A DNA stretch of 64,000 nucleotides from Nematostella vectensis (Eukaryota > Cnidaria > Anthozoa > Actiniaria > Edwardsiidae). Below are positions 47,801 through 59,010 of the stretch, in pieces; position 1 is the stretch's first letter; the number at the start of each line of letters is the position of its first letter. The stretch spans positions 370,001 through 434,000 of the forward strand of contig NC_064047.1 in NCBI RefSeq assembly GCF_932526225.1, written 5' to 3'. The notes beneath the pieces were generated by a model. That model saw only the letters and a program-made list of their open reading frames with translations, was not told the origin of the DNA and ran no database searches. Both the position numbers and the translations under genes were made by a program.

Positions 47801-50800
47801 GTGGGTGTTACGTGAAGATTAGTGTTCTGGTTTTTGATTACGTGATGCAAATGGGTGATACCTATCGAATAAAGCGCATTGCTATGAGAATCTACCAAGT
47901 TTAGTAGAAACCATGTACCAAATCGGCAGCGCACAGGGCCATGCATGGCCTTGAGAATCTACCAAGTCTAGTAGGACCCATGTATTAAATCGGCAGCGCA
48001 CAGGGCCATGCATGGCCTTGAGAATCTACCAAGTTTAGTAGGACCCATGTACCAAATCGGCAGCGCACAGGGCCATGCATGGCCTTGAGAATCTACCAAG
48101 TTTAGTAGGACCCATGTATCAAATCGGCAGCGCACAGGGCCATGCATGGCCTTAAGAATCTACCAAGTTTAGTAGGACCCATGTACCAAATCGGCAGCGC
48201 ACAGGGTCATGCATGGCCTTGAGAATCTACCAAGTTTAGTAAGAACCATGTACCAAATCGGCAGCGCACAGGGCCATGCATGGCCTTGAGAATCTACCAA
48301 GTTTAGTAGGACCCATGCATTAAATCGGCAGCCCACAGGGCCGTGCATGGCCTTAAGAATCTACCAAGTTTAGTAAGAACCATGTATCAAATCGGCAGCG
48401 CACAGGGCCATGCATGGCCTTAAGAATCTACCAAGTTTAGTAGGACCCATGCATTAAATCGGCAGCCCACAGGGCCGTGTATGGCCTTGAGAATCTACCA
48501 AGTTTAGTAAGAACCATGTATCAAATCGGCAGCGCACAGGACCATGCATGGCCTTAAGAATCTACCAAGTTTAGTAGGCCCCATGTATCAAATCGGCAGC
48601 GCACAGGGCCATGCATGGCCTTAAGAATCTACCAAGTTTAGTAAGAACCATGTATCAAATCGGCAGCGCACAGGACCATGCATGGCCTTAAGAATCTACC
48701 AAGTTTAGTAGGACCCATGTATTAAATCGGCAGCGCACAGGGCCATGCATGGCCTTGAGAATCTACCAAGTTTAGTAAAACCATGTATCAAATCGGCAGC
48801 GCACAGGACCATGCATGGCCTTAAGAATCTACCAAGTTTAGTAGGACCCATGTATTAAATCGGCAGCGCACAGGGCCATGCATGGCCTTAAGAATTTACC
48901 AAGTTTAGTAGGACCCATGTACCAAATCGGCAGCGCACAGGGCCATGCATGGCCTTGAGAATCTACCAAGTTTAGTAGGCCCCATGTACCAAATCGGCAG
49001 CGCACAGGGTCATGCATGGCCTTGAGAATCTACCAAGTTTAGTAGGACCCATGTATCAAATCGGCAGCGCACAGGGCCATGCATGGCCTTAAGAATCTAC
49101 CAAGTTTAGTAGGACCCATGTACCAAATCGGCAGCGCACAGGGTCATGCATGGCCTTGAGAATCTACCAAGTTTAGTAGGACCCATGTATGAAATCGGCA
49201 GCGCACAGGGCCATGCATGGCCTTAAGAATCTACCAAGTTTAGTAGGACCCATGTATTAAATCGGCAGCGCACAGGGCCATGCATGGCCTTGAGAATCTA
49301 CCAAGTTTAGTAAGAACCATGTACCAAATCGGCAGCGCACAGGGCCATGCATGGCCTTGAGAATCTTAAAAGTTTAGTAGGACCCATGTATTAAATCGGC
49401 AGCGCACAGGGCCATGCATGGCCTTGAGAATCTACCAAGTTTAGTAAGAACCATGTACCAAATCGGCAGCGCACAGGGCCATGCATGGCCTTGAGAATCT
49501 TAAAAGTTTAGTAGGACCCATGTATTAAATCGGCAGCGCACAGGGCCATGCATGGCCTTGAGAATCTACCAAGTTTAGTAGGCCCCATGTACCAAATCGG
49601 CAGCGCACAGGGTCATGCATGGCCTTGAGAATCTACCAAGTTTAGTAGGACCCATGTACCAAATCGGCAGCGCACAGGGCCATGCATGGCCTTAAGAATC
49701 TACCAAGTTTAGTAGGCCCCATGTATGAAATCGGCAGCGCACAGGGCCATGCATGGCCTTGAGAATCTACCAAGTTTAGTAGAAACCATGTATCAAATCG
49801 GCAGCGCACAGGGCCATGCATGGCCTTAAGAATCTACCAAGTTTAGTAGGACCCATGCATTAAATCGGCAGCCCACAGGGCCGTGCATGGCCTTGAGAAT
49901 CTACCAAGTTTAGTAAGAACCATGTATCAAATCGGCAGCGCACAGGACCATGCATGGCCTTAAGAATCTACCAAGTTTAGTAGGACCCATGTATCAAATC
50001 GGCAGCGCACAGGGCCATGCATGGCCTTAAGAATCTACCAAGTTTAGTAGGACCCATGTACCAAATCGGCAGCGCACAGGGCCATGCATGGCCTTAAGAA
50101 TCTACCAAGTTTAGTAGGACCCATGTATTAAATCGGCAGCGCACAGGGCCATGCATGGCCTTGAGAATCTACCAAGTTTAGTAAGAACCATGTATCAAAT
50201 CGGCAGCGCACAGGACCATGCATGGCCTTAAGAATCTACCAAGTTTAGTAGGACACATGTACCAAATCGGCAGCGCACAGGGCCATGCATGGCCTTAAGA
50301 ATCTACCAAGTTTAGTAGGACCCATGTATTAAATCGGCAGCGCACAGGGCCATGCATGGCCTTGAGAATCTACCAAGTTTAGTAAGAACCATGTATCAAA
50401 TCGGCAGCGCACAGGGCCATGCATGGCCTTAAGAATCTACCAAGTTTAGTAGGACCCATGTATCAAATCGGCAGCGCACAGGGCCATGCATGGCCTTAAG
50501 AATCTACCAAGTTTAGTAGGACCCATGTATTAAATCGGCAGCGCACAGGGCCATGCATGGCCTTGAGAATCTACCAAGTTTAGTAAGAACCGTGTATCAA
50601 ATCGGCAGCGCACAGGGCCACGCATGGCCTTGAGAATCTACCAAGTTTAGTAGGACACATGTATCAAATCGGCAGCGCACAAAACCATGCATGGCCTTAA
50701 AAATCTACCAAGTTTAGTAGGTCTCATGTATCAAATCGGCAGCGCACAGGGCCATGCATGGCCTTAAGAATCTACCAAGTTTAGTAGGAACCATGTATTA

Positions 50801-53800
50801 AATCGGCAGCGCACAGGGCCATGCATGGCCTTAAGAATCTACCAAGTTTAGTAGGACCCATGTATTAAATCGGCAGCGCACAGGGCCATGCATGGCCTTA
50901 AGAATTTACCAAGTTTAGTAGGACCCATGTACCAAATCGGCAGCGCACAGGGCCATGCATGGCCTTGAGAATCTACCAAGTTTAGTAGGCCCCATGTACC
51001 AAATCGGCAGCGCACAGGGTCATGCATGGCCTTGAGAATCTACCAAGTTTAGTAGGACCCATGTATCAAATCGGCAGCGCACAGGGCCATGCATGGCCTT
51101 AAGAATCTACCAAGTTTAGTAGGACCCATGTACCAAATCGGCAGCGCACAGGGTCATGCATGGCCTTGAGAATCTACCAAGTTTAGTAGGACCCATGTAT
51201 GAAATCGGCAGCGCACAGGGCCATGCATGGCCTTAAGAATCTACCAAGTTTAGTAGGACCCATGTATTAAATCGGCAGCGCACAGGGCCATGCATGGCCT
51301 TGAGAATCTACCAAGTTTAGTAAGAACCATGTACCAAATCGGCAGCGCACAGGGCCATGCATGGCCTTGAGAATCTTAAAAGTTTAGTAGGACCCATGTA
51401 TTAAATCGGCAGCGCACAGGGCCATGCATGGCCTTGAGAATCTACCAAGTTTAGTAAGAACCATGTACCAAATCGGCAGCGCACAGGGCCATGCATGGCC
51501 TTGAGAATCTTAAAAGTTTAGTAGGACCCATGTATTAAATCGGCAGCGCACAGGGCCATGCATGGCCTTGAGAATCTACCAAGTTTAGTAGGCCCCATGT
51601 ACCAAATCGGCAGCGCACAGGGTCATGCATGGCCTTGAGAATCTACCAAGTTTAGTAGGACCCATGTACCAAATCGGCAGCGCACAGGGCCATGCATGGC
51701 CTTAAGAATCTACCAAGTTTAGTAGGCCCCATGTATGAAATCGGCAGCGCACAGGGCCATGCATGGCCTTGAGAATCTACCAAGTTTAGTAGAAACCATG
51801 TATCAAATCGGCAGCGCACAGGGCCATGCATGGCCTTAAGAATCTACCAAGTTTAGTAGGACCCATGCATTAAATCGGCAGCCCACAGGGCCGTGCATGG
51901 CCTTGAGAATCTACCAAGTTTAGTAAGAACCATGTATCAAATCGGCAGCGCACAGGACCATGCATGGCCTTAAGAATCTACCAAGTTTAGTAGGACCCAT
52001 GTATCAAATCGGCAGCGCACAGGGCCATGCATGGCCTTAAGAATCTACCAAGTTTAGTAGGACCCATGTACCAAATCGGCAGCGCACAGGGCCATGCATG
52101 GCCTTAAGAATCTACCAAGTTTAGTAGGACCCATGTATTAAATCGGCAGCGCACAGGGCCATGCATGGCCTTGAGAATCTACCAAGTTTAGTAAGAACCA
52201 TGTATCAAATCGGCAGCGCACAGGACCATGCATGGCCTTAAGAATCTACCAAGTTTAGTAGGACACATGTACCAAATCGGCAGCGCACAGGGCCATGCAT
52301 GGCCTTAAGAATCTACCAAGTTTAGTAGGACCCATGTATTAAATCGGCAGCGCACAGGGCCATGCATGGCCTTGAGAATCTACCAAGTTTAGTAAGAACC
52401 ATGTATCAAATCGGCAGCGCACAGGGCCATGCATGGCCTTAAGAATCTACCAAGTTTAGTAGGACCCATGTATCAAATCGGCAGCGCACAGGGCCATGCA
52501 TGGCCTTAAGAATCTACCAAGTTTAGTAGGACCCATGTATTAAATCGGCAGCGCACAGGGCCATGCATGGCCTTGAGAATCTACCAAGTTTAGTAAGAAC
52601 CGTGTATCAAATCGGCAGCGCACAGGGCCACGCATGGCCTTGAGAATCTACCAAGTTTAGTAGGACACATGTATCAAATCGGCAGCGCACAAAACCATGC
52701 ATGGCCTTAAAAATCTACCAAGTTTAGTAGGTCTCATGTATCAAATCGGCAGCGCACAGGGCCATGCATGGCCTTAAGAATCTACCAAGTTTAGTAGGAA
52801 CCATGTATTAAATCGGCAGCGCACAGGGCCATGCATGGCCTTAAGAATCTACCAAGTTTAGTAGGCCCCATGTATCAAATCGGCAGCGCACAGGGCCATG
52901 CATGGCCTAGAGAATCTACCAAGTTTAGTAGGACCCATGTATTAAATCGGCAGCGCACAGGGCCATGCATGGCCTTAAGAATCTACCAAGTTTAGTAGGA
53001 CCCATGTATTAAATCGGCAGCGCACAGGGCCATGCATGGCCTTGAGAATCTACCAAGTTTAGTAGGACCCATGTATTAAATCGGCAGCGCACAGGGCCAT
53101 GCATGGCCTTGAGAATCTACCAAGTTTAGTAAGAACCATGTATCAAATCGGCAGCGCACAGGACCATGCATGGCCTTAAGAATCTACCAAGTTTAGTAGG
53201 ACACATGTACCAAATCGGCAGCGCACAGGGCCATGCATGGCCTTAAGAATCTACCAAGTTTAGTAGGACCCATGTATTAAATCGGCAGCGCACAGGGCCA
53301 TGCATGGCCTTGAGAATCTACCAAGTTTAGTAAGAACCATGTATCAAATCGGCAGCGCACAGGGCCATGCATGGCCTTAAGAATCTACCAAGTTTAGTAG
53401 GACCCATGTATCAAATCGGCAGCGCACAGGGCCATGCATGGCCTTAAGAATCTACCAAGTTTAGTAGGACCCATGTATTAAATCGGCAGCGCACAGGGCC
53501 ATGCATGGCCTTGAGAATCTACCAAGTTTAGTAAGAACCGTGTATCAAATCGGCAGCGCACAGGGCCACGCATGGCCTTGAGAATCTACCAAGTTTAGTA
53601 GGACACATGTATCAAATCGGCAGCGCACAAAACCATGCATGGCCTTAAAAATCTACCAAGTTTAGTAGGTCTCATGTATCAAATCGGCAGCGCACAGGGC
53701 CATGCATGGCCTTAAGAATCTACCAAGTTTAGTAGGAACCATGTATTAAATCGGCAGCGCACAGGGCCATGCATGGCCTTAAGAATCTACCAAGTTTAGT

Positions 53801-56800
53801 AGGCCCCATGTATCAAATCGGCAGCGCACAGGGCCATGCATGGCCTAGAGAATCTACCAAGTTTAGTAGGACCCATGTATTAAATCGGCAGCGCACAGGG
53901 CCATGCATGGCCTTAAGAATCTACCAAGTTTAGTAGGACCCATGTATTAAATCGGCAGCGCACAGGGCCATGCATGGCCTTGAGAATCTACCAAGTTTAG
54001 TAAGAACCATGTATCAAATCGGCAGCGCACAGGGCCACGCATGGCCTTGAGAATCTACCAAGTTTAGTAGGACACATGTATCAAATCGGCAGCGCACAGG
54101 GCCATGCATGGCCTTAAGAATCTACCAAGTTTAGTAGGAACCATGTATTAAATCGGCAGCGCACAGGGCCATGCATGGCCTTGAGAATCTACCAAGTTTA
54201 GTAGGACCCATGTATCAAATCGGCATGCCACAGGGCCGTGTATGGCCTTGAGAATCTACCAAGTTTAGTAAGAACCATGTATCAAATCGGCAGCGCACAG
54301 GACCATGCATGGCCTTAAGAATCTACCAAGTTTAGTAGGCCCCATGTATCAAATCGGCAGCGCACAGGGCCATGCATGGCCTTAAGAATCTACCAAGTTT
54401 AGTAAGAACCATGTATCAAATCGGCAGCGCACAGGACCATGCATGGCCTTAAGAATCTACCAAGTTTAGTAGGACCCATGTATTAAATCGGCAGCGCACA
54501 GGGCCATGCATGGCCTTGAGAATCTACCAAGTTTAGTAAAACCATGTATCAAATCGGCAGCGCACAGGACCATGCATGGCCTTAAGAATCTACCAAGTTT
54601 AGTAGGACCCATGTATTAAATCGGCAGCGCACAGGGCCATGCATGGCCTTGAGAATCTACCAAGTTTAGTAAAACCATGTATCAAATCGGCAGCGCACAG
54701 GGCCATGCATGGCCTTAAGAATTTACCAAGTTTAGTAGGACCCATGTACCAAATCGGCAGCGCACAGGGCCATGCATGGCCTTGAGAATCTACCAAGTTT
54801 AGTAGGCCCCATGTACCAAATCGGCAGCGCACAGGGTCATGCATGGCCTTGAGAATCTACCAAGTTTAGTAGGACCCATGTATCAAATCGGCAGCGCACA
54901 GGGCCATGCATGGCCTTGAGAATCTACCAAGTTTAGTAGGACACATGTATCAAATCGGCAGCGCACAGGGCCATGCATGGCCTTAAGAATCTACCAAGTT
55001 TAGTAGGAACCATGTATTAAATCGGCAGCGCACAGGGCCATGCATGGCCTTGAGAATCTACCAAGTTTAGTAGGCCCCATGTACCAAATCGGCAGCGCAC
55101 AGGGTCATGCATGGCCTTGAGAATCTACCAAGTTTAGTAAGAACCGTGTATCAAATCGGCAGCGCACAGGGCCACGCATGGCCTTGAGAATCTACCAAGT
55201 TTAGTAGGACACATGTATCAAATCGGCAGCGCACAAAACCATGCATGGCCTTAAAAATCTACCAAGTTTAGTAGGTCTCATGTATCAAATCGGCAGCGCA
55301 CAGGGCCATGCATGGCCTTAAGAATCTACCAAGTTTAGTAGGAACCATGTATTAAATCGGCAGCGCACAGGGCCATGCATGGCCTTAAGAATCTACCAAG
55401 TTTAGTAGGCCCCATGTATCAAATCGGCAGCGCACAGGGCCATGCATGGCCTAGAGAATCTACCAAGTTTAGTAGGACCCATGTATTAAATCGGCAGCGC
55501 ACAGGGCCATGCATGGCCTTAAGAATCTACCAAGTTTAGTAGGACCCATGTATTAAATCGGCAGCGCACAGGGCCATGCATGGCCTTGAGAATCTACCAA
55601 GTTTAGTAAGAACCATGTATCAAATCGGCAGCGCACAGGGCCACGCATGGCCTTGAGAATCTACCAAGTTTAGTAGGACACATGTATCAAATCGGCAGCG
55701 CACAGGGCCATGCATGGCCTTAAGAATCTACCAAGTTTAGTAGGAACCATGTATTAAATCGGCAGCGCACAGGGCCATGCATGGCCTTGAGAATCTACCA
55801 AGTTTAGTAGGACCCATGTATCAAATCGGCATGCCACAGGGCCGTGTATGGCCTTGAGAATCTACCAAGTTTAGTAAGAACCATGTATCAAATCGGCAGC
55901 GCACAGGACCATGCATGGCCTTAAGAATCTACCAAGTTTAGTAGGCCCCATGTATCAAATCGGCAGCGCACAGGGCCATGCATGGCCTTAAGAATCTACC
56001 AAGTTTAGTAAGAACCATGTATCAAATCGGCAGCGCACAGGACCATGCATGGCCTTAAGAATCTACCAAGTTTAGTAGGACCCATGTATTAAATCGGCAG
56101 CGCACAGGGCCATGCATGGCCTTGAGAATCTACCAAGTTTAGTAAAACCATGTATCAAATCGGCAGCGCACAGGACCATGCATGGCCTTAAGAATCTACC
56201 AAGTTTAGTAGGACCCATGTATTAAATCGGCAGCGCACAGGGCCATGCATGGCCTTGAGAATCTACCAAGTTTAGTAAAACCATGTATCAAATCGGCAGC
56301 GCACAGGGCCATGCATGGCCTTAAGAATTTACCAAGTTTAGTAGGACCCATGTACCAAATCGGCAGCGCACAGGGCCATGCATGGCCTTGAGAATCTACC
56401 AAGTTTAGTAGGCCCCATGTACCAAATCGGCAGCGCACAGGGTCATGCATGGCCTTGAGAATCTACCAAGTTTAGTAGGACCCATGTATCAAATCGGCAG
56501 CGCACAGGGCCATGCATGGCCTTAAGAATCTACCAAGTTTAGTAGGACCCATGTACCAAATCGGCAGCGCACAGGGTCATGCATGGCCTTGAGAATCTAC
56601 CAAGTTTAGTAGGACCCATTTATCAAATCGGCAGCGCACAGGGCCATGCATGGCCTTAAGAATCTACCAAGTTTAGTAGGACCCATGTATTAAATCGGCA
56701 GCGCACAGGGCCATGCATGGCCTTGAGAATCTACCAAGTTTAGTAGGCCCCATGTACCAAATCGGCAGCGCACAGGGCCATGCATGGCCTTGAGAATCTT

Positions 56801-59010
56801 AAAAGTTTAGTAGGACCCATGTATTAAATCGGCAGCGCACAGGGCCATGCATGGCCTTGAGAATCTACCAAGTTTAGTAAGAACCATGTACCAAATCGGC
56901 AGCGCACAGGGCCATGCATGGCCTTGAGAATCTTAAAAGTTTAGTAGGACCCATGTATTAAATCGGCAGCGCACAGGGCCATGCATGGCCTTGAGAATCT
57001 ACCAAGTTTAGTAGGCCCCATGTACCAAATCGGCAGCGCACAGGGTCATGCATGGCCTTGAGAATCTACCAAGTTTAGTAGGACCCATGTACCAAATCGG
57101 CAGCGCACAGGGCCATGCATGGCCTTAAGAATCTACCAAGTTTAGTAGGCCCCATGTATGAAATCGGCAGCGCACAGGGCCATGCATGGCCTTGAGAATC
57201 TACCAAGTTTAGTAGAAACCATGTATCAAATCGGCAGCGCACAGGGCCATGCATGGCCTTAAGAATCTACCAAGTTTAGTAGGACCCATGCATTAAATCG
57301 GCAGCCCACAGGGCCGTGCATGGCCTTGAGAATCTACCAAGTTTAGTAAGAACCATGTATCAAATCGGCAGCGCACAGGACCATGCATGGCCTTAAGAAT
57401 CTACCAAGTTTAGTAGGACCCATGTATCAAATCGGCAGCGCACAGGGCCATGCATGGCCTTAAGAATCTACCAAGTTTAGTAGGACCCATGTACCAAATC
57501 GGCAGCGCACAGGGCCATGCATGGCCTTAAGAATCTACCAAGTTTAGTAGGACCCATGTATTAAATCGGCAGCGCACAGGGCCATGCATGGCCTTGAGAA
57601 TCTACCAAGTTTAGTAAGAACCATGTATCAAATCGGCAGCGCACAGGACCATGCATGGCCTTAAGAATCTACCAAGTTTAGTAGGACACATGTACCAAAT
57701 CGGCAGCGCACAGGGCCATGCATGGCCTTAAGAATCTACCAAGTTTAGTAGGACCCATGTATTAAATCGGCAGCGCACAGGGCCATGCATGGCCTTGAGA
57801 ATCTACCAAGTTTAGTAAGAACCATGTATCAAATCGGCAGCGCACAGGGCCATGCATGGCCTTAAGAATCTACCAAGTTTAGTAGGACCCATGTATCAAA
57901 TCGGCAGCGCACAGGGTCATGCATGGCCTTAAGAATCTACCAAGTTTAGTAGGACCCATGTATTAAATCGGCAGCGCACAGGGCCATGCATGGCCTTGAG
58001 AATCTACCAAGTTTAGTAAGAACCGTGTATCAAATCGGCAGCGCACAGGGCCACGCATGGCCTTGAGAATCTACCAAGTTTAGTAGGACACATGTATCAA
58101 ATCGGCAGCGCACAAAACCATGCATGGCCTTAAAAATCTACCAAGTTTAGTAGGTCTCATGTATCAAATCGGCAGCGCACAGGGCCATGCATGGCCTTAA
58201 GAATCTACCAAGTTTAGTAGGAACCATGTATTAAATCGGCAGCGCACAGGGCCATGCATGGCCTTAAGAATCTACCAAGTTTAGTAGGCCCCATGTATCA
58301 AATCGGCAGCGCACAGGGCCATGCATGGCCTAGAGAATCTACCAAGTTTAGTAGGACCCATGTATTAAATCGGCAGCGCACAGGGCCATGCATGGCCTTA
58401 AGAATCTACCAAGTTTAGTAGGACCCATGTATTAAATCGGCAGCGCACAGGGCCATGCATGGCCTTGAGAATCTACCAAGTTTAGTAAGAACCATGTATC
58501 AAATCGGCAGCGCACAGGGCCACGCATGGCCTTGAGAATCTACCAAGTTTAGTAGGACACATGTATCAAATCGGCAGCGCACAGGGCCATGCATGGCCTT
58601 AAGAATCTACCAAGTTTAGTAGGAACCATGTATTAAATCGGCAGCGCACAGGGCCATGCATGGCCTTGAGAATCTACCAAGTTTAGTAGGACCCATGTAT
58701 CAAATCGGCATGCCAAGCAATACTTGCACTTACCCGACGTGTGTCCCACTTGTGCATCTAAAAAAGAAACGGATTTTAGATGGTAACCGAGCTATAAGTC
58801 GACTCAATAACTAGTTCATTACAATGCTACCATCCTTTTTTCTGTAAAACAAACATAAGATTTTTTTAAATAGTTTCCCATATGGACATGTAGTTGACTG
58901 GCTCATTCATTTTGTTTTAGCTCTTTGTTAAACTGTAGTCTTTTTTACTTACCTGAGTTTACACATGTCGCAATGACTAAAAGAACAATTGACAATCCTA
59001 GAAACATCAT
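37589..59010 (-). CDS. secreted single-vWA protein with Pro/Ser/Thr-rich stalk, 15 exons, complete model
   Basis: Exons (- strand): 59010-58953, 58757-58734, 47861-47799, 46089-46030, 44421-44368, 44182-44048, 41908-41855, 41646-41623, 41251-41201, 40740-40690, 40280-40248, 39871-39821, 39363-39301, 38957-38862, 38220-37589. Every internal junction is GT-AG and phase 1, and the sum is 1,449 bases (482 residues plus stop). The N-terminus MMFLGLSIVLLVIATCVNS is a signal peptide. Exons 2-14 are short, polar and rich in P, S, T, K, D and E, as in extended extracellular stalks. Exon 15 is the vWA domain. The likely role is extracellular matrix or cell-surface adhesion; the ligand is unknown. The paralogue at 60.5 kb is divergent and shares the promoter region. 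The weakest exons are 3 and 8, which have poor pyrimidine tracts. Confidence 0.78.
38779..38814. repeat. poly-C run followed by (AC)n
   Basis: About 20 C then about eight AC repeats. On the - strand this lies 47-82 bases after the donor of exon 14, with several G3-G4 runs between. Confidence 0.95.
38862..38957 (-). CDS. stalk exon 14
   Basis: Acceptor AAATCGCAAG, donor GTAAGATATG, phase 1-1, 31 codons: PPSPSAGPTKPPRSVNQSAD then ATSSTPTMPQA. Strong Pro/Ser/Thr bias suggests O-glycosylation. Confidence 0.8.
39301..39363 (-). CDS. stalk exon 13
   Basis: Acceptor CTATCCATGTAG, donor GTACGT, phase 1-1, 20 codons: PIVPQDGMTLSPTPAPADVK. The acceptor and first bases are repeated upstream in the 56-bp array. 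Confidence 0.75.
39363..39665. repeat. 56-bp tandem repeat, about 5 units, carrying acceptor copies
   Basis: ACTACATGGATAGTAACACG recurs at 56-bp spacing, decaying upstream. On the - strand each good unit contains CTATCCATGTAG then TATACCTCA, resembling the exon 13 acceptor and its first bases (TGCCCATCGTACCTCA). Confidence 0.9.
39821..39871 (-). CDS. stalk exon 12 (copy of exons 9 and 10)
   Basis: Phase 1-1, 16 codons APTPMAFKEGPTRSMN. Acceptor TTATTCCAG, donor GTAAAATACC. It differs from exon 9 by about four residues. Confidence 0.75.
40248..40280 (-). CDS. stalk exon 11
   Basis: Phase 1-1, 10 codons DAAVLPVQPT. Acceptor GTTTCTTGTAG, donor GTACGAAATACC. It is a duplicate of exon 8. Confidence 0.7.
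40690..40740 (-). CDS. stalk exon 10
   Basis: Phase 1-1, 16 codons APTPMALKEGPTRSVK. Acceptor CTTATTCCAG, donor GTAAAATACC. Confidence 0.78.
41201..41251 (-). CDS. stalk exon 9
   Basis: Phase 1-1, 16 codons APTPMASKEGPTRSVK. Acceptor GTCATATTCTAG, donor GTAAAATACC. Confidence 0.78.
41623..41646 (-). CDS. stalk exon 8 (24-nt microexon)
   Basis: Phase 1-1, 7 codons APPAQPT. Donor GTACGAAATACC is identical to exon 11, but the acceptor (ATATCCACTAAG) is weak. It may be a decaying duplicate. Confidence 0.5.
41855..41908 (-). CDS. stalk exon 7
   Basis: Phase 1-1, 17 codons AYPTMPPDEEPKDKHKS. Acceptor TTCTATTATAAAG, donor GTGAGTATC. Confidence 0.75.
42000..42571. repeat. tandem and duplicated TCACGTGATCATCACATG-type repeats
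   Basis: A block of about 200 bp (starting CCAGCTCTAATAACATTTAT) is present twice, near 42000 and 42200. It is followed by 70-80-bp units with TATCACGTGATCATCACATG. This is the left half of an array that resumes after the retrozyme insertion. Confidence 0.88.
42659..42715 (-). ncRNA. hammerhead ribozyme, intact core (copy 1)
   Basis: On the - strand: stem I CGGC/GCCG and CCATG/CATGG around an internal loop; core CUGACGA; stem II GUCC/GGAC with a 6-nt loop; core GAAA; short palindromic stem III ACAGCUGU; cleavage triplet GUC. Predicted cut is between 42670 and 42669. The very short stem III suggests activity as a dimer. Confidence 0.85.
43014..43070 (-). ncRNA. hammerhead ribozyme, cleavage triplet mutated (copy 2)
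   Basis: Same fold as copy 1, but GUC is GCC (+ strand CCATGGGCAGC), breaking the NUH rule and the A-U closing pair of stem III. Predicted inactive. Confidence 0.82.
43303..43340 (+). ncRNA. truncated hammerhead at the inversion junction (copy 3)
   Basis: Begins at AGTCCTAATAAGGACGAAAC, directly joined to the end of copy 2's monomer (CACACTAG). The CUGACG half of the core and the 5' strand of stem I are missing; GAAA, stem III and GUC remain. Confidence 0.8.
43638..43694 (+). ncRNA. hammerhead ribozyme, intact core (copy 4)
   Basis: CGGC, UAUG, CCAUG; CUGACGA; GUCC-UAAUAA-GGAC; GAAA; CAGCUGUC; CAUGG, UU, GCCG. All core nucleotides are present and both parts of stem I pair. Predicted cut follows base 43683. 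Confidence 0.88.
43802..44048. repeat. 73-81-bp tandem repeat running up to exon 6 donor
   Basis: GGTGCATT(G/A)CCG recurs at 43806, 43887, 43960 and 44038. On the - strand the real junction GATGACAACG/GTAATGCACC is mirrored in each unit as GATAAAAACGGCAATGCACC, so the unit spans the splice site and has GC in place of GT. Confidence 0.9.
44048..44182 (-). CDS. stalk exon 6
   Basis: Acceptor CTACCGCTTGTAG, donor GTAATG, phase 1-1, 44 codons beginning AGRMTDWSPYEDTPEDQEQN and ending GPTNAPSDDN. Acidic, Asn/Thr-rich; the NST triplet is a possible N-glycosylation site. Confidence 0.78.
44368..44421 (-). CDS. stalk exon 5
   Basis: Acceptor TGTATTTTTATCAG, donor GTGAATAAG, phase 1-1, 17 codons DNSLLDKEPSLDDNGPE. 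Confidence 0.78.
44571..45850. repeat. 15-bp minisatellite, about 85 units, with nested duplications
   Basis: Unit CCAACACTACACCAC with variants (CCAACCTACATCACC, CCAGCACTACACCAC). A longer block starting CAACCTACATCACACTACAA occurs at about 45282 and again with small changes at about 45560. Strong strand bias: G/T only on the - strand. The 481-codon + strand frame is an artefact of the unit length. Confidence 0.95.
46030..46089 (-). CDS. stalk exon 4
   Basis: Acceptor AAATGCTTATAG, donor GTGGAAG, phase 1-1, 19 codons AKKGDTSPTMKKSEKPKSE. Lys/Ser/Pro-rich. Confidence 0.72.
46134..47295. mobile_element. TTAA-flanked fold-back element (piggyBac-type MITE candidate)
   Basis: Terminal inverted repeats start GGAGATTCGATACAG and end CTGTATCGAATCTCC; the arms match over about 450-500 bp around an internal spacer. 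TTAA lies directly outside both ends (46130-46133 and 47296-47299), as in target duplications of piggyBac-like transposons. No transposase frame. The right arm has an extra ~80-bp stretch near 46940-47010. It lies about 45 bp upstream of exon 4's acceptor. Confidence 0.85.
47489..47540. repeat. imperfect CAG/AAC microsatellite
   Basis: CAGCAACAGCAAC, then CAGCAGCAGTAGCAGCAG, then AACAACAACAAC. Confidence 0.85.
47553..47793. repeat. 11-bp tandem repeat, about 21 units
   Basis: Unit AAGGCATAGTT, with a few AAGGCATGGTT. On the - strand the unit TTAACTATGCC runs directly from the exon 3 donor GTAAGTATGCC, which is itself a unit with three base changes. Confidence 0.95.
47799..47861 (-). CDS. stalk exon 3, predicted
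   Basis: Phase 1-1, 20 codons ITHLHHVIKNQNTNLHVTPT. The donor GTAAGTATG is strong; the acceptor TTATTCGATAG has a weak tract. The exon is the only unique sequence between the 67-bp and 11-bp arrays. Confidence 0.5.
47886..58715. repeat. 10.8-kb array of a 67-bp satellite, about 162 units
   Basis: Unit: GAGAATCTACCAAGTTTAGT, AGGACCCATGTATTAAATCG, GCAGCGCACAG, GGCCATGCATGGCCTT. It fills the intron between exons 2 and 3 of the vWA gene. Each consensus unit holds the 14-bp perfect palindrome GGCCATGCATGGCC. Rare variants show higher-order periods of 30, 24, 14 and 43 units. Confidence 0.97.
58734..58757 (-). CDS. microexon 2 (24 nt)
   Basis: Acceptor CCGTTTCTTTTTTAG, donor GTAAGTGCAAG, phase 1-1, codons AQVGHTS after a junction Asp. 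Both splice sites are strong. The 67-bp array starts about 20 bp past the donor. Confidence 0.75.
58953..59010 (-). CDS. signal-peptide exon 1 of the vWA gene
   Basis: Start ATG at 59010, followed by a second ATG. MMFLGLSIVLLVIATCVNS has a clear hydrophobic core and a likely cleavage site near the exon end. Donor GTAAGTAAAA, phase 1 out. This anchors the 5' end of the model. Confidence 0.82.
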
